A DNA stretch of 8,078 nucleotides from Candidatus Aminicenantota bacterium (GCA_023136725.1 JAGLQR010000062.1:1-8078), one strand, 5' to 3'; shown: positions 1 through 6,913, counted from the first letter of the stretch. Translations and numbers: made by a program. The notes: generated from the letters alone by a model not told the origin.

Positions 1-465
1 CTGGACCAGGTCCCGGATGACGGGAACCTTATAGATTATCTTGGAAAGGGAAAAGTCCTGACAAACAAGTTCTATTCAGATCAAAGTGAAAAGATATTGA
101 TGTCCAGATATGAACCGGGGAAATGGACCATGAAAGATATATTGGCTCATATTATTGATGATGAAAGAGTTTTTGCATACCGTGCTCTGAGATTTGCCAG
201 AAATGATAAAACTGAGCTTCCTGGTGTGGATCAGGATCTGGATGCAGAAAATGCTTGTGCAAATGACAGGGATATATCAGAACTTCTCGATGAATATAAT
301 AAAGTAAGGGACTCATCTATTGCTCTGTTTAAGAGTTTTAATGAAAAGATGATTGCCCGATGCGGGATAGCAAGCGGTTTTAATGTGTCCGTAAGTGCAT
401 TGGGTTACCTGATAGCCGGTCATGAATTACATCATTTGGAAGTTATTAAGGAAAGATATTTATAA
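1..465 (+). CDS. DinB/YfiT-family metal-dependent protein (5' partial)
   Basis: The frame is open from the first base of the window, so the true start lies upstream; 154 residues are visible. The TTG-ATG at 97-102 is internal, because family-like sequence continues upstream of it. The visible part shows DinB-fold hallmarks: a Tyr-x-Pro-Gly-Lys-Trp segment (residues 37-42), a helix with His50 followed by Asp-Asp-Glu, an Arg-Ala-Leu-Arg stretch, a 'PGVDQD' turn (74-79) and the C-terminal His-Glu-Leu-His-His motif (141-145). His50, His141 and His145 are the likely triad that binds a divalent metal. Known members of this superfamily include thiol-S-transferases (bacillithiol, mycothiol) and damage-inducible proteins, and many have no known substrate. 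It is probably cytoplasmic, since no membrane segment is visible. The serine hydrolase gene follows after 35 bases, so co-transcription is possible. The family call is firm; substrate and role are unknown. Confidence 0.88.
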   Translation: MDQVPDDGNLIDYLGKGKVLTNKFYSDQSEKILMSRYEPGKWTMKDILAHIIDDERVFAYRALRFARNDKTELPGVDQDLDAENACANDRDISELLDEYNKVRDSSIALFKSFNEKMIARCGIASGFNVSVSALGYLIAGHELHHLEVIKERYL

Positions 466-466
466 T
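461..466 (+). promoter_or_regulatory. Possible -10 box before the serine hydrolase gene
   Basis: A perfect TATAAT overlaps the stop codon of the DinB-family gene. The nearest -35-like hexamer, TTGGAA at 436-441, sits 19 bases upstream, which is longer than ideal. Transcription would begin near 473, leaving about 28 bases before the ATG at 501. In AT-rich DNA such a match can arise by chance, so this is tentative. Confidence 0.3.
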
Positions 467-500
467 ATCCGGATAAAAACTTGATCTTATTGGAGAACAA

Positions 501-1652
501 ATGAAAAAAATCATTATATTAGTGAGTTTTTTTATTGCATTGGGATTCATCGGAGAGGCCGGAACGGAGATCAGTTTAAAACACGAACTTCAGGTTGAAC
601 TGGATAGGATCACTGCAAATGAGCAAATTCCCGGGGTGACATTCTCTGCAATAATCAGAGGAGATAATAAATTAGATCTGGCCTCTGGTTATTCTGATGT
701 TGAAAATAAAATTAAGATGAAAGCCGGGGACATTATGTTCTCCGGGAGTATAGGGAAAACTTATGCTGCTGCCGTTATTCTTCAGCTGTACGAAGAAGGC
801 AAAGTAGATGTTAATGATCCGGTCATGAAATATTTTAAGGATGAACAATGGTTCAAAAGAGTTCCCAATATTGAAAAAGTTACTATCAGAATGCTCCTTA
901 ATCATACAACGGGAATTCCGAGATATGCATTCGACTCCTCGGTCTGGAAAGAGATGAAAGACAATCCTGATAAAGTATGGTCGGGGAAAGACAGATTGGA
1001 AATGGTCTTTGATATGAAGCCGGTTCATAAAGTTGGAGTGGAATGGGCCTATTCTGATACTAATTACATCATTCTCGGGATGATCATCGAGAAAGTAACG
1101 GGAAATGATTATTATTCCGAAATGAAAAAAAGGTGTCTGTCCCCTTTTGACCATAAGAATACAAATCCTGCAGATAAAAGGAAGTTGAAAGGACTCGTAA
1201 CAGGATATTGCAGAGTTAAAGAGCTGCTTCTGCCTGATAAAGTCGGTGTAGACAGTATCTTCCCGTTCAATCCCCAGATGGAATGGACGGGTGGCGGTGT
1301 TGTATCAAACACCATTGATCTGGCTAAATGGGCCAGGCAATTACATTCAGGTAAAGCTTTCAATAATAAAATAACAGAACTTATTCAAAAACCTGTTCCA
1401 TTCAAAACAGATATTAAAGGTGCTCTATCATACGGGATGGCTACAATAATCTGGAAAGATGAATTCGGGATCAGCTACGGCCATACAGGATTTTTCCCCG
1501 GCTATGTTTCTATTATGCAATATTATCCGGAACACGATATCTCTGTTGCTATACAGATCAATACGGATACTTTACCGGAAGGGATGGTGCTGAATAATAT
1601 TACAAAGAATTTTATCAAAATAATTAAACTCCGGGATAAAACTGAAAAATGA
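501..1652 (+). CDS. Exported serine hydrolase, beta-lactamase/S12 (class C-like) family
   Basis: This 383-residue protein has the beta-lactamase-fold layout of class C enzymes, esterases and D-aminopeptidases. The first 20 or so residues (two lysines, then a hydrophobic run ending near Glu-Ala-Gly) look like a signal peptide, so the protein should act outside the cytoplasm. The nucleophile motif SxxK is Ser83-Ile-Gly-Lys86. The second motif is Tyr184-Ser-Asp186, where many relatives have Tyr-x-Asn. The third is His328-Thr-Gly330, in place of the Lys-Thr-Gly of true beta-lactamases. The 'LLNHTTGIP' segment (132-140) is also typical of the family. A His-Thr-Gly third motif is common in esterase and peptidase members, so beta-lactam resistance should not be assumed; peptidoglycan-peptide or ester hydrolysis is equally possible. 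The ATG is preceded by TTGGAG at 490-495, a well-placed ribosome binding site. The lipoprotein gene follows after 34 bases. Confidence 0.92.
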   Translation: MKKIIILVSFFIALGFIGEAGTEISLKHELQVELDRITANEQIPGVTFSAIIRGDNKLDLASGYSDVENKIKMKAGDIMFSGSIGKTYAAAVILQLYEEGKVDVNDPVMKYFKDEQWFKRVPNIEKVTIRMLLNHTTGIPRYAFDSSVWKEMKDNPDKVWSGKDRLEMVFDMKPVHKVGVEWAYSDTNYIILGMIIEKVTGNDYYSEMKKRCLSPFDHKNTNPADKRKLKGLVTGYCRVKELLLPDKVGVDSIFPFNPQMEWTGGGVVSNTIDLAKWARQLHSGKAFNNKITELIQKPVPFKTDIKGALSYGMATIIWKDEFGISYGHTGFFPGYVSIMQYYPEHDISVAIQINTDTLPEGMVLNNITKNFIKIIKLRDKTEK

Positions 1653-1686
1653 AATCAAAAAACATAATATTGATCAAGGAAATATA

Positions 1687-2640
1687 ATGTATAAATTACT
1701 GGTAATTTCTTTGCTTTCCCTTATTATCATTAGCGGGTGTAAAGTTGAGGAAGAAGCAGTCATACAGGAGTTTGCTACTCCGGAGCAGGTCTTTATTGAA
1801 AACCTTCCTGAAGGGTCTTTCGGAACACCGATCAGTACGGAAGAACCATTTATCTCAAGGGACGGGAAATACCTGTTTTTCAATACCGCACACTCAGAGA
1901 ACAACAAAGATCTGCATTATGCCATAAGATCCGGAATATCCTGGGTATATTCGGGAGAAATAGGCCCGGATCTAAACGATACAAAAGAGGTGCAGGGTAA
2001 TCCTACCATGGATTCATTTCGGAACTTCTTCTATATAGACTCGGGAGTAGAGCATATGGTGATCCGTGGTATTTTTTCAGAACAGAGTGGTATCCTTGAG
2101 AGTGTTGCTGAATTTACAGCTGTTCCAAAGAGGGTTGTTGATATCAGCAAGGGAACTCTGACCGGGAATATGGGTGTCGAGGTCAGCAGGAATGGAGATT
2201 TTATATTCTTTTCCAGTGCTGTATGGAAGTTTGAAGGCACTAAAGTAATAACAATTACCGGGTCTGACCTGAAGTTGATCTTCAGGGTAAATGGAAATTA
2301 TGTGTTTGATGAAAATGAGTCTTTTAAAATAATGAAAAATATAAATACTTCAGATCTTGAATATGCTGCCTCTATATCATCGGACGGTTTGGAGCTTTTC
2401 TTTACAAGGCTTCTGGTCTCAGATCTGGAGTCAGGAGTGTTCAGATCGAGGATCATGTATTCTGTAAGAGATAGTTTAAATAGCCCCTTTAATCCTGCAG
2501 TGATGATAGGATCTATCGGACCTGATGATTTTGTTGAGGGTCCTGCTATCACTGATGATGGAAGTGAATTGTATTATCATAAAAAAGTTGGAGAAAAGTT
2601 CAGGCTATTTAAAGTGAAGAGAGAATTAAATAATGAATAA
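1687..2640 (+). CDS. Lipoprotein with PD40/TolB-like beta-propeller repeats
   Basis: The N terminus is a lipoprotein signal: a hydrophobic segment (residues 4-15) ending in Ile-Ser-Gly-Cys, with Cys18 as the predicted lipid-bearing residue. The next residue is Lys rather than Asp, which by the E. coli sorting rule would favour the outer membrane. The mature part holds at least four copies of a PD40-type blade motif, S/T-x-D/N-G followed by an aromatic or hydrophobic beta strand: near residues 54-66, 165-176, 228-241 and 286-298. Such repeats form beta-propellers in TolB and in many periplasmic or surface proteins. No catalytic residues can be identified, so a binding or scaffold role is an inference. 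The ATG has AAGGA at 1676-1680, six bases upstream. The 3' end overlaps the thioesterase start by 8 bases, suggesting translational coupling. The molecular function is not known. Confidence 0.85.
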   Translation: MYKLLVISLLSLIIISGCKVEEEAVIQEFATPEQVFIENLPEGSFGTPISTEEPFISRDGKYLFFNTAHSENNKDLHYAIRSGISWVYSGEIGPDLNDTKEVQGNPTMDSFRNFFYIDSGVEHMVIRGIFSEQSGILESVAEFTAVPKRVVDISKGTLTGNMGVEVSRNGDFIFFSSAVWKFEGTKVITITGSDLKLIFRVNGNYVFDENESFKIMKNINTSDLEYAASISSDGLELFFTRLLVSDLESGVFRSRIMYSVRDSLNSPFNPAVMIGSIGPDDFVEGPAITDDGSELYYHKKVGEKFRLFKVKRELNNE

Positions 2641-3382
2641 AATAAACAAAAACGACTTGATATCTACTTTAAAATTTAAAGTTACTTCGGCTGAAACTGA
2701 TATGGAATCCAGATTGCGACCCGGTGCTCTGGTAAATCTCTTAATACAATCAGCAACACATTCAGCCGATAAACTCGGTTTTGGTTATGAAAGCTTAAAG
2801 AAACATAATCTCTTCTGGGTATTCAGCAGGTTGACAATCAATATTGCCAGGCCTTTAAACTGGAATGAGGTTGTTGAGGTAGAAACCTGGCCTAAGGATA
2901 TTGTCGGATTACTCTATACAAGAGACTTCATAATCAGAGATGGGGACGGCAAAGTTGTAGCCAGGGCTGCTTCTGCATGGCTTCCTATCGATCTGGAGAC
3001 AAAAAGGCCGAAAAGAAAAGAAAGTTTTGATTCAAAATTTTTCACTTTTTTGAAAGATAAGCATGCACTGAAAGACCCGCCTGAGAAATTATCTGAGACT
3101 CAGGAGGGGGAGATCTTTAAGGTTAATTCAACATATTTTGATATTGACCTGAACAAACATGTTACATCTACAAGATATATAGACTGGATGATGGACACAT
3201 TTCCCATTGATTTTCTACAGAAAAACTACCCGAAAGTACTATCGATCAATTATGTCAAGGAGACAATGCCTGAGATGAAACTTGATATTACAAAGGGGCA
3301 GAACGGCCTGGGAGAATTTCTTTTAGAGGGAGTTAATTCTGAAACCGGGAAAACTTCATTCAGGGGAAAGATCATTTTCTGA
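2633..3382 (+). CDS. Acyl-ACP thioesterase (FatA/FatB-like, double hotdog)
   Basis: This 249-residue protein should hydrolyse acyl-acyl carrier protein to free fatty acid and ACP in the cytoplasm, ending or diverting fatty acid synthesis. The N-terminal hotdog domain (about 11-130) shows 'RPGALVNLL' (29-37), 'FWVFSRL' (61-67), 'VEVETWP' (81-87) and 'SAWLPIDLETKRP' (114-126), all family signatures. The C-terminal hotdog has the active-site stretch Asp172-x-Asn174-x-His176, followed by 'TSTRYIDW' (178-185) and an 'INYVKE' strand ending in Glu210. By motif position these match the Asp, Asn, His and Glu of plant FatB enzymes; the plant Cys after the Glu is Thr211 here. The start ATG lies inside the 3' end of the lipoprotein gene (8-base overlap), so translation is probably coupled. 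Chain-length preference cannot be read from the sequence. Confidence 0.92.
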   Translation: MNKINKNDLISTLKFKVTSAETDMESRLRPGALVNLLIQSATHSADKLGFGYESLKKHNLFWVFSRLTINIARPLNWNEVVEVETWPKDIVGLLYTRDFIIRDGDGKVVARAASAWLPIDLETKRPKRKESFDSKFFTFLKDKHALKDPPEKLSETQEGEIFKVNSTYFDIDLNKHVTSTRYIDWMMDTFPIDFLQKNYPKVLSINYVKETMPEMKLDITKGQNGLGEFLLEGVNSETGKTSFRGKIIF

Positions 3383-3386
3383 TCAC

Positions 3387-3415
3387 TTGAAAGAATATTT
3401 CAGGAAATGTAAAAT
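3387..3415 (+). promoter_or_regulatory. Weak candidate promoter before the membrane methyltransferase gene
   Basis: TTGAAA (3387-3392) and TAAAAT (3410-3415) are 17 bases apart, each with one mismatch to the sigma70 consensus. The predicted start near 3422 would fall inside the ribosome binding site (AGGGGA, 3421-3426) and leave only about 10 bases of leader, which counts against it. The 49-base gap holds no other signal I can support. Confidence 0.25.
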
Positions 3416-3431
3416 ATATTAGGGGAAAATA

Positions 3432-4013
3432 ATGGAATATGAGATCAAGTTTGTCCTTTTTTACCTTCTACTTCAACTGATCCTGATAACCTGCAGTTAT
3501 TTTTACTATAATAATTTCATAAAGAATGTTTACCTTAAGAACGGGAAACTTACTTTTTTAGCCGGGTTTTCACAATTTGGCATATTTGCGATTCATGGTT
3601 TTCTTCTTTATCTTCCTAATTTTTTATTTACCAACTGGCCTGCAATTGAAGTGGAAACAATATCTTTCTTAACCGGCTTTATTGTTTGTTCCGTATCGCT
3701 TCTTATCCTTATTCTCGGATTTGTAAATCTTGGCTCTTTTTTAAGGACAATGGGGATCAATTCAAACAAGCTTAAAGTTTCAGGGATCTACAAATATTCA
3801 AGAAATCCTCAAATACTGGGATATGGTTTGTTGCTTGCCGGGTTTGGAGTACTTTGGCCATCCTGGTACATCTTTGCAGGACTTATTTCATATGCTTTTA
3901 TAATCCACAAAATGGTTCTGACAGAAGAGATCCATCTTGAGAACCTCTATGCTGACAAATATGTCTCTTATTGTAATAAAACTCCCAGATATTTCAGATA
4001 TCCTCCAGAATAA
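3432..4013 (+). CDS. Membrane methyltransferase, isoprenylcysteine carboxyl methyltransferase (ICMT)-like family
   Basis: This 193-residue integral membrane protein has about four hydrophobic segments (roughly 5-27, 42-65, 77-100 and 128-157). The C-terminal half carries the signature of the ICMT/PEMT-type membrane methyltransferases: Gly118-Ile-Tyr120 followed by Ser-Arg124-Asn125-Pro126 and a glycine-rich turn, then Glu165-Glu166 and a Tyr-rich tail with 'YADKYVSY' (173-180) and Arg187. In the family this region binds S-adenosylmethionine at the membrane face. Eukaryotic ICMT methylates prenylated cysteine. Bacterial members have varied or unknown lipid or small-molecule acceptors, so the substrate here is open. 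The start is an ATG with AGGGGA at 3421-3426. The flavodiiron gene begins 76 bases downstream with its own promoter, so the two may not share regulation. Confidence 0.82.
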   Translation: MEYEIKFVLFYLLLQLILITCSYFYYNNFIKNVYLKNGKLTFLAGFSQFGIFAIHGFLLYLPNFLFTNWPAIEVETISFLTGFIVCSVSLLILILGFVNLGSFLRTMGINSNKLKVSGIYKYSRNPQILGYGLLLAGFGVLWPSWYIFAGLISYAFIIHKMVLTEEIHLENLYADKYVSYCNKTPRYFRYPPE

Positions 4014-4015
4014 GA

Positions 4016-4029
4016 ATTTTGTTCAAAAT
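4016..4029. promoter_or_regulatory. 14-base palindrome upstream of the flavodiiron promoter (possible operator)
   Basis: ATTTTG-TT-CAAAAT has two perfect 6-base inverted arms and begins three bases after the stop codon of the upstream gene. It ends four bases before the -35-like hexamer of the flavodiiron promoter. The two-base spacer makes a stable RNA hairpin unlikely, so a site for a dimeric DNA-binding protein is the better reading. No regulator family is recognised. Chance occurrence in AT-rich DNA is possible. Confidence 0.35.
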
Positions 4030-4033
4030 ATAC

Positions 4034-4061
4034 TTGAATTCACCGAAAAAAATTATATAAT
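4034..4061 (+). promoter_or_regulatory. Candidate sigma70-type promoter of the flavodiiron gene
   Basis: TTGAAT (4034-4039, four of six matches to the -35 consensus) is followed after 16 bases by a perfect TATAAT (4056-4061). Transcription would start near 4068, leaving a leader of about 22 bases that contains the strong ribosome binding site. This geometry supports separate expression of the flavodiiron gene. Confidence 0.55.
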
Positions 4062-4077
4062 CCTGAGTTACAAAAAC

Positions 4078-4084
4078 AAGGAGG
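4078..4084 (+). promoter_or_regulatory. Strong Shine-Dalgarno site that fixes the flavodiiron start
   Basis: AAGGAGG lies five bases before the ATG at 4090. It is the best ribosome binding site in the window and rules out the longer open frame that begins at 3937 inside the upstream gene. Confidence 0.85.
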
Positions 4085-4089
4085 ATACC

Positions 4090-5277
4090 ATGAGAGTAAA
4101 GCAAATAAACGATAGTGTATGGTCTGTTGGAGCAATTGACTGGAAGAGAAGGACATTTGACGAAATAGTTCCTTTACCTGATGGTACTTCCTACAATTCT
4201 TATCTTATTAAAGGGAGTGAGAAAACAGCGTTGATCGATACGGTTGATCCCCATATGGAGAAAGATCTGGTAGACAATCTGAAAGACCTGGAAGTGAGCA
4301 AAATTGATTATATCATATCAAACCATGCTGAGCAGGATCATTCAGGTGCAATTCCGACGATCCTTAAGATGTACCCTGAATCAAAAGTAGTTACAAATGA
4401 AAAATGTAAAAATATGCTGATCGACCTTCTTCCGATCGATGAAGATAGGTTTATTGTTATTCAGGACAGGGAAACACTCTCTCTGGGAGATAAAACTCTT
4501 GAGTTCATGCTTGCACCCTGGGTTCACTGGCCGGAAACGATGTTCACTTATTTGCAAGAGGACAGTATTCTGTTCACCTGTGATTTCCTCGGATCTCACC
4601 TTGCAACATCTGAGCTTTATGCAGATTTTGATGATTTCAAGATCTATGAAGACGCTAAGCTCTACTATGTGGAAATTATGATGCCCTACAGAAGGTTCTT
4701 TTCCAAGGCACTTGATCTGGTGGAAGATCTGAAACCGGGAATCATCGCTCCTTCTCACGGGCCTGTTTATGATAAACCTGAATATATAATTAACCTTCAT
4801 AAAAAATGGGTCTCAGATGAAGTAAAGAATGAAGTATTACTATTCTGGGTCTCAATGCACGGCAGCACAAAAGAGATGGTGGATTACCTTGAGAAAGAAC
4901 TGATCAAAAGGAAGATCAATGTCAGGAAATTCGATCTTGCATCCGCGGATGCTTCACGTCTGACAATGTCCCTGGTTGATGCTGCTACTCTGATCCTTGC
5001 AACTCCCGCTGTGCTTGGAGGAGCCCATCCTGCAGCAGTTTATGCGGCTTATTTAACCGGGATATTAAAACCGAAAATAAAATTTGCATCCATTATCGCA
5101 TCCTACTCCTGGGGAAGTAAGATCATTGACCAGCTGAAAGGACTGATGAACAATCCTAAATGGGAGATCCTGGATCCTGTCCTCTCAAAAGGTGCAGCGA
5201 AAGAGGAAGCATTTAAAGACCTGGAAAGACTGGCTGATGAAATAGAAAAAAAACATAAAGCTGAAGGACTCCTGTAA
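4090..5277 (+). CDS. Class A flavodiiron protein (oxygen/nitric oxide reductase, FprA-like)
   Basis: This 395-residue cytoplasmic enzyme should reduce O2 to water and/or NO to N2O, protecting against oxygen or nitrosative stress. The N-terminal metallo-beta-lactamase-like domain (about 1-245) has a full set of diiron ligands: His79-x-Glu81-x-Asp83 (with the adjacent His84), His146, Asp165 and His223. The C-terminal flavodoxin domain (about 248-395) has the FMN phosphate loop 'SMHGSTKEM' (255-263) and further flavin-contact segments around 'TPAVLGGAHP' (305-314) and 'SYSWGS' (338-343). It ends after the flavodoxin domain, with no fused rubredoxin or flavin reductase, which makes it class A. 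It therefore needs a separate electron donor such as rubredoxin, and none is visible here. The frame is open back to 3937, but that extension reads through the upstream gene; the ATG at 4090 has a perfect Shine-Dalgarno site and gives the normal family length. It appears to have its own promoter. Confidence 0.95.
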   Translation: MRVKQINDSVWSVGAIDWKRRTFDEIVPLPDGTSYNSYLIKGSEKTALIDTVDPHMEKDLVDNLKDLEVSKIDYIISNHAEQDHSGAIPTILKMYPESKVVTNEKCKNMLIDLLPIDEDRFIVIQDRETLSLGDKTLEFMLAPWVHWPETMFTYLQEDSILFTCDFLGSHLATSELYADFDDFKIYEDAKLYYVEIMMPYRRFFSKALDLVEDLKPGIIAPSHGPVYDKPEYIINLHKKWVSDEVKNEVLLFWVSMHGSTKEMVDYLEKELIKRKINVRKFDLASADASRLTMSLVDAATLILATPAVLGGAHPAAVYAAYLTGILKPKIKFASIIASYSWGSKIIDQLKGLMNNPKWEILDPVLSKGAAKEEAFKDLERLADEIEKKHKAEGLL

Positions 5278-5365
5278 GAAAAGATATTGCAGGTCTGTAA
5301 AACCTTTATCGAATATTTTTCCTGAAAATGATATCCTTATCAGAAATTTAAAAATATATTTTGAA

Positions 5366-6223
5366 ATGAAAAAAAGAGAAAAGCTGGGATATCTGGAAGG
5401 TTTTGTGTCGATCATAATAAACATTTTATTGTTTATTCTCAAATATTGGGCAGGTATCGTATCGGGATCGATCGCATTGATCGCCGATGCATGGCATACA
5501 TTGTCAGATTCGATCAGCTCTCTTATCCTTATAGCCGGAGTTAAACTTTCATCCAGAAAGCCGGACAAGAAACATACTTTCGGACATGGAAGATGGGAAC
5601 AGATCTCAGCTGTTTTTATTGGTTTTTTGCTTGCAGTTGTAGCTTATGAGTTTTTAAAAGGATCAATTGAGAAGTTTTTTTCAGGAGAGTCTGCAAATTT
5701 TGGTTTAATTGCTATTGTTGTAACGATCATATCTGTTTTAGTAAAAGAAGGGCTGGCACAATTTGCATTCCGTTTGTGGAGGATCACAGGAAATATTGCG
5801 TTAAAAGCCGATGGATGGCATCACAGGACTGACGCTTTCTCTTCCCTGTTGGTGCTTGTGGGAATATTATTAAAAGATTTTTTCTGGTGGATGGACAGTG
5901 CATTGGGAGTTTTGATCTCCCTAATGATCTTTTATACTGTTTATGAAATTATCAAAGAGTCCATTAATAAACTTATGGGTGAATCGCCGGATGAGGATTT
6001 AATACTGGAGATAAAGAAAATTATTTCTTCAACTTCAGAAGTTCATCTGATCCCCCACCATTTTCATATACATAATTACGGAAAACACAATGAGCTTACT
6101 TTTCATATAAAAATGGATGGAGATATAAATGTCAGAACCGGCCATGATATGGCTACTGAAATAGAAAATGCTATAAAATTAAAGACAGGGATAGAGACGA
6201 CAATTCATATAGAACCTGTCTAG
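5366..6223 (+). CDS. Cation diffusion facilitator, probable zinc exporter
   Basis: This 285-residue inner-membrane transporter belongs to the CDF family, which exports divalent metal in exchange for protons, usually as a dimer. Six hydrophobic segments fit the fold (about 13-32, 34-60, 79-98, 110-130, 143-168 and 175-197), with a cytoplasmic domain from about 205 to the end. The transport site is His44-x3-Asp48 in helix 2 and His152-x3-Asp156 in helix 5. A His-Asp/His-Asp site is typical of zinc-type members (E. coli YiiP has Asp-Asp/His-Asp), while manganese-type members usually have only Asp. The 'HTFGHGRWE' loop (70-78) after helix 2 is also characteristic. The C-terminal domain is His-rich around 227-241, where extra zinc may bind. 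The ATG lacks a good ribosome binding site. The 88 bases before it hold no promoter I can support. The methyltransferase gene follows after 19 bases. Confidence 0.93.
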   Translation: MKKREKLGYLEGFVSIIINILLFILKYWAGIVSGSIALIADAWHTLSDSISSLILIAGVKLSSRKPDKKHTFGHGRWEQISAVFIGFLLAVVAYEFLKGSIEKFFSGESANFGLIAIVVTIISVLVKEGLAQFAFRLWRITGNIALKADGWHHRTDAFSSLLVLVGILLKDFFWWMDSALGVLISLMIFYTVYEIIKESINKLMGESPDEDLILEIKKIISSTSEVHLIPHHFHIHNYGKHNELTFHIKMDGDINVRTGHDMATEIENAIKLKTGIETTIHIEPV

Positions 6224-6242
6224 AGGATAAAACCGGTTATTC

Positions 6243-6878
6243 ATGAAAACAGAGGCGTTTAACAATTTTCCTGATGAATATGACATTTGGTTTGATAAAG
6301 AGAGTTCAATTTATAACCTTGAACTTAAAGTCATAAAAGAAATGCTTCCTGAAAAAGGGGAGGGAATTGAGATCGGTTCCGGGACAGGGAGGTTTTCCAT
6401 TCCGACCGGGATCAGAATTGGAGTTGAACCTTCATTACCAATGGGAAATATTGCTGTTCGAAAAGGCCTTGAGGTTATCGGAGGGATTGCCGAATCTTTA
6501 CCTCTAAGATCTGAAAGTTTTGATTTTGTTTTGTTCAATACAGTAATATGTTTCTTTGATTCACCCGAGAAGGCTTTTCTTGAGAGTTACAGGATATTAC
6601 GGCCTGGTGGTGCAGTTCTGGTCGGTTTTATAGACAGAGAGAGCTATCTGGGGGATATTTATAACAAGGGAAAAGAGAAAAGTAAGTTCTTTAAGGATGC
6701 TGACTTTTATTCAGCACCTGAAACAAGCAGGATCTTAACCGAATCCGGGTATGAATCTCTCGAATATGCACAGACGCTAATATTTGACAGAAAAAGTAAT
6801 ACTCTCTCTGAAAAAATTTCCGGCGGATACGGGCAAGGATCATATGTAGTAATAAAGGGATATAAAAACCCTGTATAA
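6243..6878 (+). CDS. Class I SAM-dependent methyltransferase (Methyltransf_11 type)
   Basis: This 211-residue soluble protein has the Rossmann-like methyltransferase core. Motif I, the SAM-binding loop, is Glu43-Ile-Gly-Ser-Gly-Thr-Gly-Arg-Phe (43-51). The acidic residue after strand 2 is Glu62 in 'GVEPS'. A 'GIAESLPL' turn (81-88), the strand 4 segment 'FDFVLFNTVICFF' (93-105) and 'ILRPGGAVLVGFID' (118-131) follow in the usual order. The sequence after 135, with Phe-Phe-Lys-Asp-Ala-Asp-Phe, probably forms the acceptor side of the active site, but nothing identifies the acceptor. It lies 19 bases after the CDF gene and is probably co-transcribed, but that does not reveal its substrate. The nearest purine-rich site (AGAGGA, ending about 6228) is some 14 bases from the ATG, rather far, so translation may depend on the upstream gene. 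It is full length for the family. Confidence 0.9.
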   Translation: MKTEAFNNFPDEYDIWFDKESSIYNLELKVIKEMLPEKGEGIEIGSGTGRFSIPTGIRIGVEPSLPMGNIAVRKGLEVIGGIAESLPLRSESFDFVLFNTVICFFDSPEKAFLESYRILRPGGAVLVGFIDRESYLGDIYNKGKEKSKFFKDADFYSAPETSRILTESGYESLEYAQTLIFDRKSNTLSEKISGGYGQGSYVVIKGYKNPV

Positions 6879-6913
6879 TTGCATTTAACAAACCACATTT
6901 TGTAGTATGGAAT

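Noticed and set aside
672..1154. Minus-strand open frame inside the serine hydrolase gene, with several similar frames inside other genes
   Set aside because: They lie antisense to well-recognised genes and their products show no recognisable domain; treated as shadows.
3937..4089. Upstream extension of the flavodiiron reading frame by 51 codons
   Set aside because: It overlaps the methyltransferase gene in another frame, gives sequence unlike the family, and the ATG at 4090 has a perfect Shine-Dalgarno site.
5271..5293. Stem CCTGTAA/TTGCAGG with a 9-base loop at the end of the flavodiiron gene, considered as a terminator
   Set aside because: The stem includes the stop codon and a G-T pair, is AT-rich in its upper half, and has no T-run after it.
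5278..5365. Promoter for the CDF gene (TTGCAG at 5287 with AATATT at 5312)
   Set aside because: Both hexamers are poor and the spacing is 19 bases; not distinguishable from AT-rich background.
6856..6872. AGGG/CCCT hairpin at the end of the SAM methyltransferase gene, considered as a terminator
   Set aside because: Only a 4-base stem with a 9-base loop, within the coding region, and no T-run follows.
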